From: Methanobacteriota archaeon
Lineage (GTDB): Bacteria > Bacteroidota > Bacteroidia > Flavobacteriales_D > Sanyastnellaceae
Assembly (NCBI GenBank): GCA_002723115.1
Contig: PBNL01000045.1
Coordinates: forward strand, 1-32,166
DNA: 32,166 bases
Direction: 5' to 3'
Position numbers and translations under genes: made by a program. The notes under the pieces were generated by a model that saw only the letters and a list, made by a program, of their open reading frames with translations, did not search any database and had not been told where the DNA came from. Every line of letters starts with the position of its first letter. The first letter of the stretch is position 1. Shown in pieces: positions 27,701 through 32,166 of the stretch.

Positions 27701-28638
27701 CAAACAAATTCAGTATACCAGTCGATACAGCTCACGTAAAAACACTTGGGTTTTTGAACAAGAATGAGCAGAATAATATGGTAGAAAAAGTTGAGTGGAC
27801 TGTTTCAGACGCTGACGGCAAACCACTTCAATACGTACTCAAAAATCAATTAGCAGTACTTTCAATCCTTGCAAACAACAACTGGGAACGCCCGGTTTAC
27901 TTTGCTGTAACTACAGGTGGTGATGCATACATAGGATTGCAGAATTACTTCAGGCTAGAGGGGTTGGCATATAGACTTGTTCCAATCAATTATCCTCCAA
28001 ATTCTAACCCAAACATCACTGGAGGCATCGCTACTGATTTGATGTATTCAAATGTTATGGACAAATGGGAGTGGGGAGGAATGGATGACCTAGAACACGG
28101 CATCTACATGGATGAGAACAATAGGCGAATGGTAACTAATGTTAGGCTTCAAATGTCAAATCTTAGTGAAGCACTTATTGATGATAAAGATCCTAGAAGA
28201 GCACTAGATGTTCTTGACGAAATCTTAAGGGGCACTCCAAAAGAAAATGTTCCATTTACAAGAGTATTGATGCCAGTAGCAGAATCTTATTTAAAGATTG
28301 CAAATGGAGATACTTTGCTAACAGATTATGCAGACATTCTTTCAGATGAAGAAAGAGAAGCAGCATTGAAAACTGCAAAGGAGTTAACGGAAGATTTATT
28401 TAAGCAAGCTGAAGAAACAGTAGCTTATAGTTTGACACTTGATCCAGAGTATTTCGCTGCGATGGAAGAAGATAGACACCTTTCTCTTCAGGTTTGCGAT
28501 AGGCTTCACAGACTTTTGAAGTACTACCATCCAGAGGATGAATACGCTGATGAATTAAAATCGCGCATTGATACAATTGATTCTCAGATTCAACAGTATC
28601 AGCGTATGATTGTAGATCTAGGATCATTTAATTTCTAA
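24793..28638 (+). CDS. DUF2723 membrane glycosyltransferase-like protein (GT117/TMEM260-type)
   Basis: 1281 residues. The N-terminal third is a multi-spanning GT-C-like membrane domain; FWDCGEFIASAYKLEVGHPPGAPL near residues 33-56 is the DUF2723 signature and contains the acidic residues expected to be catalytic. A second hydrophobic block lies at about 670-850, including NQTPMQPRERDYAYVGSFYAFAMW, and a soluble C-terminal part follows, with helical repeats at the end. The human relative TMEM260 is a protein O-mannosyltransferase, so a role in glycosylating exported proteins is a reasonable inference. It lies directly downstream of a T9SS cargo gene. The length is typical for Bacteroidota members. 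The sugar donor and acceptor are unknown. Confidence 0.85.
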   Translation: MSFKRLNIWTGWSVWLIATVVYLLTVEPTSSFWDCGEFIASAYKLEVGHPPGAPLFMLLARSFMVFASPETAAYAANILSALSSSFTILFLFWSITHLGRRFFGGFENEPSQSEAIAILGSGVIGGLAYTFSDSFWFSATEGEVYALSSLFTAAVFWAILKWERVADEPGSNRWLILIAYLMGLSIGVHLLNLLAIPAIALVYFFKKYEFSIQGLVITGVISVALLGLIQIGVIQGVIHLAAKVELLFVKGLGLPFNSGILFYLVSLIAGIAFLVYYSRQNGWWAINTLVLSLAMILIGYSSFTTIVVRSSANPPMDENDPENFFQLLKYLNREQYGDRPLLVGQYWDTPLNLEKQYKDGSATMVKSYSVVEKRRSSNKFIKSFKTERGAINFIEESAKENYEIVEDYINSGEKKGAIPNYDSDYTMFFPRMYSSDGRHVKEYRRWSNYKGMNEYLKYTSPFAEGQMSKMQFIMHIENDILSGELSKVELERKLSKLFNSYGQRASEDYQVRSKTEIVVRDPQSGTMKLAPLTDPRAKEALTDLIVSQLESGLDYGKPYVKRLNAQKRYYEHQAGQAQDYQSQQAALSGLNNTLDKLQPTLAENFRYFIDYQMGWMYFRYFMWNFAGKQNDVQGHGSFLDGNWLSGIDAIDQFRLGDRSELTQEMKDNKGLNKFYFLPLILGLIGLVFQVTRDPRGAGVVGLLFIMTGIAIVVYLNQTPMQPRERDYAYVGSFYAFAMWIGLSVIALFEAARKSDIKALIQGFIYPVGACALFAIIETITGTPNYVSLSIFFMTLIAAFLYAIAYAMKELKLEEHIKSITIAGLLLFVPFLMGFEGWDDHSRAHRRTGVDFAKNYLNSLDENAILFTNGDNDTFPLWYAQEVEGVRTDVRVCNLSLLNTDWYIDQMRRKAYESEPLPIAMNEEQYRQGTRDIVLLRPSGNYVDIGEAFETALDDDVKETFGSKSYAYLPSNKFSIPVDTAHVKTLGFLNKNEQNNMVEKVEWTVSDADGKPLQYVLKNQLAVLSILANNNWERPVYFAVTTGGDAYIGLQNYFRLEGLAYRLVPINYPPNSNPNITGGIATDLMYSNVMDKWEWGGMDDLEHGIYMDENNRRMVTNVRLQMSNLSEALIDDKDPRRALDVLDEILRGTPKENVPFTRVLMPVAESYLKIANGDTLLTDYADILSDEEREAALKTAKELTEDLFKQAEETVAYSLTLDPEYFAAMEEDRHLSLQVCDRLHRLLKYYHPEDEYADELKSRIDTIDSQIQQYQRMIVDLGSFNF

Positions 28639-28645
28639 TACTCAG

Positions 28646-29209
28646 ATGACGAGAGTAGCTATTCTTGCGTCGGGCAATGGGTCAAACGCCCAAGCCCTTA
28701 TCGATCATTTTAAAGAAGATGCTGAGATTGATATTACACTTGTTGGATCAAATCGCGAAAACGCAGCAGTTTTAGAAAAAGCTTCATTATCAGGAGTTGA
28801 AACTCTCTTCTTCTCTAAAGACCAAATGCATTCTGGCGACTTGCTTTCTAATCTCAAATCGAATAATATTGATTGGATTTTGCTTTCTGGATTCCTTTTA
28901 AAAATCCCTTCAGATCTCATCGAGTCTTTTGAAGGAAAAATCCTGAATATCCATCCATCACTCCTGCCCAAATTCGGCGGTAAGGGCATGTACGGGATGA
29001 ATGTCCACAATGCTGTTTTTGATTCAGATGAAACTGAATCAGGGATGACCATTCATAAAGTAACAGAGAACTATGACGAGGGAGATATAGTTTTCCAAGT
29101 AAAGGTGGACATATCTCAATGTCATACCCCTGAAGAAATTGCTTCGAAAGTTCTAGCTTTGGAACATCACTATTACCCACGCATTGCTGAGGCAATGATA
29201 AAATCATAG
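28646..29209 (+). CDS. purN: Phosphoribosylglycinamide formyltransferase
   Basis: 187 residues, the usual length. It transfers formyl from 10-formyl-tetrahydrofolate to GAR in purine synthesis. The N-terminal phosphate loop is ILASGNGSNAQAL (residues 6-18). The catalytic region ILNIHPSLLPKFGGKGMYG (about 98-116) supplies the Asn and His, and ENYDEGDIVFQ (about 140-150) supplies the Asp. It begins 7 nt after the DUF2723 stop and is followed after 2 nt by marC, so the four genes through rnhA are probably co-transcribed. The NIHPSLLPKF motif makes the assignment firm. Confidence 0.95.
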   Translation: MTRVAILASGNGSNAQALIDHFKEDAEIDITLVGSNRENAAVLEKASLSGVETLFFSKDQMHSGDLLSNLKSNNIDWILLSGFLLKIPSDLIESFEGKILNIHPSLLPKFGGKGMYGMNVHNAVFDSDETESGMTIHKVTENYDEGDIVFQVKVDISQCHTPEEIASKVLALEHHYYPRIAEAMIKS

Positions 29210-29211
29210 GG

Positions 29212-29790
29212 ATGGAATTTAATATGAACGAAATAATGAAGAGTACAATGGTGCTCTTTGCCGTTATCGATATCATCGGTTCGATTCCTGTTTTAATGGA
29301 TGTTAAGAGTAAAGCGGGCAACATACATCCTGGACGAGCGACTATTGTTGCATTGGGTATAATGCTAGCCTTCCTATTTATTGGTGAAGGCATCATCACA
29401 TTCCTGGGGGTAGACATAAACAGCTTCGCTGTTGCCGGTTCGTTTGTCCTGTTCTTTATGTCACTTGAAATGGTTCTTGGAATTGAGCTGTTTAAACAGG
29501 ACACTTCTTCTATGAAAGCGGCTACAATTGTTCCAGTTGCATTCCCCATTATTGCAGGTGCTGGAAGTATGACCTCTATATTATCCTTACGAGCTGAATT
29601 CGATCAGATCAATATCACAATTGCGATTTTGATAAACGTATTGATGGTTTTCCTTGTCTTGAGATTCCTAGGCAAATTTGAGAAGATGCTAGGTGAGGGG
29701 GGGATTGCTGTATTAAGGAAGGTGTTTGGGATAATCCTACTTTCAATAGCAGTTAAACTGTTCACCTCAAACGTTCAACATCTTATATAA
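29212..29790 (+). CDS. MarC family integral membrane protein
   Basis: 192 residues with about six transmembrane helices. Family motifs are FAVIDIIGSIPVLMD near residue 17-31 and ATIVPVAFPIIAGAGSMTSI near 103-122, the latter a repeat of the Gly/Pro-rich re-entrant-like motif. MarC proteins are widespread and, despite the name, are not established antibiotic transporters; the function is unknown. ATG 29212 sits 2 nt after purN; an internal ATG at 29224 is an alternative start. It ends immediately before the rnhA ATG. Confidence 0.9.
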   Translation: MEFNMNEIMKSTMVLFAVIDIIGSIPVLMDVKSKAGNIHPGRATIVALGIMLAFLFIGEGIITFLGVDINSFAVAGSFVLFFMSLEMVLGIELFKQDTSSMKAATIVPVAFPIIAGAGSMTSILSLRAEFDQINITIAILINVLMVFLVLRFLGKFEKMLGEGGIAVLRKVFGIILLSIAVKLFTSNVQHLI

Positions 29791-30255
29791 ATGCCAAACG
29801 TAACCGTATACACAGATGGTGGCGCCAGCGGAAACCCTGGCCCAGGTGGATATGGCATAGTCCTTCTTTCAGGGAAGCACAGGAAGGAATTGAGTGGGGG
29901 GTTTAGGCTTACTACGAATAATAGAATGGAGTTGTTGGCGGTCATTATTGCCTTAGAAGCTCTTAAGTATGATGGAACAGATGTTACTATTTACTCTGAT
30001 TCAAAATACGTGGTAGATGCAGTTACTAAAGGTTGGGTTTTTAATTGGGAGAAGAAGAATTTTGCCAAAAAGAAGAACCCTGACCTGTGGAAGCGATTCC
30101 TACAGATATATCCTAAGCACAATGTTGAATTTGTTTGGGTTAAAGGACACGCAGGAAACGAATTAAATGAAGTTGCAGATAGACTAGCAGTGTCAGCTTA
30201 CCAAGTTGGCGTTTTAGAGGTAGATGAGGTCTATGAAGCAACCAATGTAGATTAA
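29791..30255 (+). CDS. rnhA: Ribonuclease HI
   Basis: 154 residues, full length for bacterial RNase HI, which cuts RNA in RNA-DNA hybrids. The catalytic acids are Asp9 (VYTDGGASGNPGPGG), Glu47 (NNRMELLAV), Asp70 (IYSDSKYVVD) and Asp130 (EVADRLA), with the conserved His120 in WVKGHAGNE. The basic handle region KGWVFNWEKKNFAKKKNPDLW (about 80-100) is present. The start codon follows the marC stop with no gap, indicating coupled expression. The stop codon overlaps the -7 box of the next gene. Confidence 0.97.
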   Translation: MPNVTVYTDGGASGNPGPGGYGIVLLSGKHRKELSGGFRLTTNNRMELLAVIIALEALKYDGTDVTIYSDSKYVVDAVTKGWVFNWEKKNFAKKKNPDLWKRFLQIYPKHNVEFVWVKGHAGNELNEVADRLAVSAYQVGVLEVDEVYEATNVD

Positions 30256-30260
30256 CTTTG
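30253..30260 (+). promoter_or_regulatory. -7 promoter box TAACTTTG for the glutaryl-CoA dehydrogenase gene
   Basis: Exact TAnnTTTG match; its first bases are the rnhA stop codon. It lies 17 nt before the ATG at 30278. Confidence 0.55.
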
Positions 30261-30277
30261 CGACGAATATTTTTCAA

Positions 30278-31456
30278 ATGCGTACAGATTTATACCAAGG
30301 ACACGATTACTTCAACATGAATGATCTTCTAACTGAAGAACATAAGTTGATTCGTGATACAGCCCGAGCATGGGTTAAGCAAGAAGTAAGCCCCATCATT
30401 GAAGATGCGGCTGAGAACTGTAAGTTCCCACAACACCTTCTTCCAGGATTAGGTGAGATAGGAGCTTTTGGACCATACATCCCAGAAGAATACGGAGGTG
30501 CAGGTTTAGATCAAATCTCTTACGGACTTCTCATGCAAGAATTAGAGCGTTGCGACTCAGGTCTACGTTCAACGGCATCGGTTCAGAGTTCACTTGTAAT
30601 GTACCCTATTTGGAAGTACGGATCAGAGGAGCAAAAGCAGAAGTACTTACCAAAGCTTGCTACTGGTGAGTGGATAGGATGCTTTGGTTTAACAGAGCCT
30701 GACCACGGTTCTAACCCTGGCGGTATGGTGACTAGCTATGTTGAGGATGGCGATGACGTAATTCTTAATGGAGCTAAGATGTGGATTTCAAATGCACCAT
30801 TTGCTCAGGTAGCAGTAGTTTGGGCTAAGAATGAGGAAGGAAGAATCCACGGTCTTATAGTTGAGCGCGGAATGGAAGGCTTCTCGACTCCTACAATGAA
30901 GGGAAAGTGGAGCTTACGTGCATCAGATACTGGCGAATTAATATTCGACAACGTTCGTGTACCTAAAGCAAACATCCTTCCTGGCAAGTCTGGTCTTGGA
31001 GGGCCTTTAGGATGTCTAGACTCAGCAAGATTCGGAATCGCTTGGGGTGCAATAGGTGCAGCTCTAGATTGCTACGATACTGCTCTTCGCTACTCTACTG
31101 AACGTCATCAGTTCGGAAAGCCTATCGCTGGCTTCCAATTACAACAGAAGAAATTAGCCGAAATGATCACAGAGATCACAAAGGCTCAACTTCTAACATT
31201 CCGCCTTGGCGAGTTAAGAAATGAAGGACGCGCTACAAGCGCCCAAATTTCAATGGCAAAGCGTAACAACGTGGACATGGCACTCAACATCGCACGCGAA
31301 GCTCGCCAGATGTTAGGAGGGATGGGAATCATGAACGAATACCCCATCATGCGCCATATGATGAACCTCGAATCGGTAATTACCTACGAGGGAACACATG
31401 ATATTCACCTGCTTATTACAGGATTGGACGTAACAGGAGTAAACGCATTTAAGTAG
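30278..31456 (+). CDS. gcdH: Glutaryl-CoA dehydrogenase-like acyl-CoA dehydrogenase
   Basis: 392 residues, a flavoprotein that would oxidise and decarboxylate glutaryl-CoA to crotonyl-CoA, passing electrons to ETF. Several blocks match known glutaryl-CoA dehydrogenases closely: LRSTASVQSSLVMYPIWKYG (about 98-117), IGCFGLTEPDHGSNPGGM, KWSLRASDTGELIFDNV, ARFGIAWGAIGAALDCYDTA, and the catalytic base Glu371 in TYEGTHDIH. Glutaryl-CoA comes from lysine or tryptophan degradation, which fits the kynurenine-pathway genes nearby. An internal ATG at 30317 (MNDLLTEEHK) is a possible shorter start, but the DLYQGHDYF leader is family-like. The codons for residues 367-375 lie in one arm of a perfect inverted repeat with 31701-31729. 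Confidence 0.92.
   Translation: MRTDLYQGHDYFNMNDLLTEEHKLIRDTARAWVKQEVSPIIEDAAENCKFPQHLLPGLGEIGAFGPYIPEEYGGAGLDQISYGLLMQELERCDSGLRSTASVQSSLVMYPIWKYGSEEQKQKYLPKLATGEWIGCFGLTEPDHGSNPGGMVTSYVEDGDDVILNGAKMWISNAPFAQVAVVWAKNEEGRIHGLIVERGMEGFSTPTMKGKWSLRASDTGELIFDNVRVPKANILPGKSGLGGPLGCLDSARFGIAWGAIGAALDCYDTALRYSTERHQFGKPIAGFQLQQKKLAEMITEITKAQLLTFRLGELRNEGRATSAQISMAKRNNVDMALNIAREARQMLGGMGIMNEYPIMRHMMNLESVITYEGTHDIHLLITGLDVTGVNAFK
31374..31402 (+). repeat. Left arm of a perfect 29-bp inverted repeat, inside gcdH
   Basis: These 29 bases encode VITYEGTHD, the active-site stretch, and are found again in exact reverse complement at 31701-31729. The flanks of the two copies differ at once, so the match ends sharply. 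The arms enclose 298 bp. Confidence 0.97.
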
Positions 31457-31486
31457 TACTCCAAAAACAGACACAAACCCAAATCC

Positions 31487-31522
31487 AAAACAACCGCACG
31501 AGGCAATGAGTGCGGTTGTTTT
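31487..31522 (+). terminator. Rho-independent terminator of gcdH
   Basis: AAAACAACCGCAC (31487-31499) pairs perfectly over 13 bp with GTGCGGTTGTTTT (31510-31522), with a 10-nt loop. The flanking A and T runs would let it work on both strands. Confidence 0.9.
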
Positions 31523-31559
31523 GTGAGCAAAAATTCGTTTTAAGCTTGCTTATAAAAGG

Positions 31560-31682
31560 ATGATTGCGAACAAAAATCAGTCAGCTAAAAAGCTGGCTGT
31601 TGTTTTTTGGTTTAGGTTTGAAGGACTAAATAAAGGGAAGAACTACACAAACAGAGATTACTATAAAACGTCATTCATGTAA
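31560..31682 (+). CDS. Possible small protein of 40 residues
   Basis: An ATG preceded by AAAAGG opens a 40-residue frame beginning MIANKNQSAKKLAVVFWFRF and ending YYKTSFM before TAA. It is basic and rich in aromatics. A near-consensus -7 box TAAGCTTG (31541-31548) and a TTG 17 nt further upstream (31521-31523) could drive it. It has no similarity that I recognise, and the hairpin at 31578-31608 lies inside it, so the region may be a terminator or non-coding RNA instead. It lies entirely within the 29-bp inverted repeat interval. Confidence 0.3.
   Translation: MIANKNQSAKKLAVVFWFRFEGLNKGKNYTNRDYYKTSFM
31578..31608 (+). terminator. Hairpin with T-rich tail downstream of gcdH
   Basis: CAGTCAGCT pairs with AGCTGGCTG (one G-U pair) around AAAA, followed by TTGTTTTTT. 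It looks like an intrinsic terminator, a second one after 31487-31522. It conflicts with the small open frame at 31560-31682; at most one of the two is likely to be functional. Confidence 0.5.
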
Positions 31683-31700
31683 CGTCGCAATGTAGAGCAG

Positions 31701-31729
31701 ATCATGTGTTCCCTCGTAGGTAATTACCG
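31701..31729 (-). repeat. Right arm of the perfect 29-bp inverted repeat
   Basis: On the minus strand this arm reads VITYEGTHD in frame, followed by ten codons (LLYIATLHE and a stop) different from those of gcdH. It is the only visible piece of an acyl-CoA dehydrogenase gene here, so it is a duplicated fragment, an inversion site or an assembly fold-back. Confidence 0.9.
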
Positions 31730-31786
31730 TCAAACCCTCACCGACCCGCGTAGCGGGGAGTTAACATGACGAGTGTTTACTCCACC

Positions 31787-32166
31787 TCACTCCCCATCCC
31801 AAATAAATGGGTACTTCTTCCTGAAGTCGTCCAACACAGTTCTATCACACATCAATTCAACAACAGGCCCTTCACTCAACGTAGCACCCAAGGGATCTAC
31901 CCCTAAGCTATCCCCAGTATAGATATTTCCTGAAGGATCTTCACCAGTGCGGTTTACACCAACTACGTAGCATTGGTTTTCGATAGCCCTAGCTTGAAGC
32001 AACGTCCTCCACGCATGGATTCTGGGCTTTGGCCAGTTAGCAACATAGATTATCGCATCGTACAAGTCCTCAGGTCTATTTTTTGAAAACACAGGGAACC
32101 TCAAATCATAGCAGATTTGAAGAAGAATTCTCCAACCCCTGAACTCAACTACCTTCCGTTCTTCAC
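31787..32166 (-). CDS. Nitrilase superfamily omega-amidase-like protein, 5' end cut by the window
   Basis: The frame is open to the window edge: upstream of the first alternative start codon it continues with VVEFRGWRILLQICYDLRFPVF. The Cys in LLQICYDLRFP is the catalytic cysteine of the nitrilase superfamily, so the nearest in-frame TTG (32102-32104) is not the start. About 126 C-terminal residues are present. IIYVANWPKPRIHAWRTLLQARAIENQCYVVGVNRTGED and GDSLGVDPLG match the omega-amidase (YafV) group, which hydrolyses alpha-ketoglutaramate or alpha-ketosuccinamate. The Glu and Lys of the Glu-Lys-Cys triad lie in the missing part. It is convergent with gcdH. The group is clear; the exact substrate is inferred. 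Confidence 0.87.
   Translation of the reverse strand, partial: EERKVVEFRGWRILLQICYDLRFPVFSKNRPEDLYDAIIYVANWPKPRIHAWRTLLQARAIENQCYVVGVNRTGEDPSGNIYTGDSLGVDPLGATLSEGPVVELMCDRTVLDDFRKKYPFIWDGE

Larger units (their letters stand above)
31457..31786. other. 330-bp intergenic region with hairpins and inverted repeat
   Basis: Between the convergent gcdH and nitrilase genes. From left to right it holds the gcdH terminator, a possible 40-codon frame with an internal hairpin, a TAGGTTTG that matches the -7 consensus on the plus strand (31613-31620), the right arm of the 29-bp inverted repeat, and a small GC-rich palindrome CCCGC-GTA-GCGGG at 31745-31757. No tRNA or known riboswitch is visible. Confidence 0.7.

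Noticed and set aside
28917..29549. 210-codon minus-strand frame across purN and marC
   Set aside because: It spans two well-supported genes in antisense and has no recognisable domain.
31374..31729. Inverted repeat as phage or element attachment sites
   Set aside because: Attachment sites flanking an insertion would be in direct orientation, and no integrase or mobile gene lies between the arms.

Overview
The window looks like a chromosomal stretch, probably a complete metagenomic contig, from a Bacteroidota bacterium of the Flavobacteriales/Cryomorphaceae kind. The evidence is: four large secreted proteins with type IX secretion (T9SS) C-terminal sorting domains; a DUF2723 (GT117-type) membrane glycosyltransferase; an Ig-like lipoprotein of a Bacteroidota family; SecA with a C-terminal zinc motif; and many -7 boxes of the Bacteroidota form TAnnTTTG just ahead of genes. 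Base composition is moderate to AT-rich. I see no tRNA, rRNA, CRISPR array, insertion sequence or prophage.

Layout. 1-2788: truncated secA behind about 110 bases that do not belong to it. 2776-3639 (-): DUF72 protein. 3710-6417 (+): ComF-type phosphoribosyltransferase, free methionine-R-sulfoxide reductase and an Ig-like lipoprotein. 6418-9236 (-): a run of UbiA-like membrane protein, kynureninase and a KtrA/TrkA-type NAD-binding protein. 9294-12155 (+): glycine dehydrogenase GcvP. 12226-16312: two T9SS cargo proteins, each ending at a strong terminator. 16389-19714: an overlapping run of GH3-family ligase, uridine kinase, ArsC-like protein and EamA transporter, followed by 3-hydroxyanthranilate dioxygenase (19729-20259). 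20332-24756: two related secreted proteins that share an N-terminal domain and a T9SS tail but differ completely in the middle. One has an extreme Trp/Asp repeat, interrupted by an in-frame TGA. The other has Kazal, VWC-like and PKD modules. 24793-31456: DUF2723 glycosyltransferase, PurN, MarC, RNase HI and glutaryl-CoA dehydrogenase. 31457-31786: an unusual intergenic region. 31787-32166 (-): 3' part of a nitrilase/omega-amidase gene.

Themes. Kynureninase and 3-hydroxyanthranilate dioxygenase are consecutive steps of tryptophan breakdown or de novo NAD synthesis, and glutaryl-CoA dehydrogenase belongs to Trp/Lys degradation further downstream. The T9SS proteins would be exported by Sec, at least some could be glycosylated (DUF2723 lies directly downstream), and then displayed or released through T9SS.

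The points most worth following up are: (1) the constant-ends/variable-middle protein pair with a repeated ~75-residue Cys domain I do not recognise; (2) the TGA replacing a Trp codon in the Trp-rich repeat; (3) a perfect 29-bp inverted repeat around the 3' end of the glutaryl-CoA dehydrogenase gene, whose inversion would swap the enzyme's C-terminus; (4) several genes whose -7 box is so close to the start codon that their mRNAs should be leaderless.
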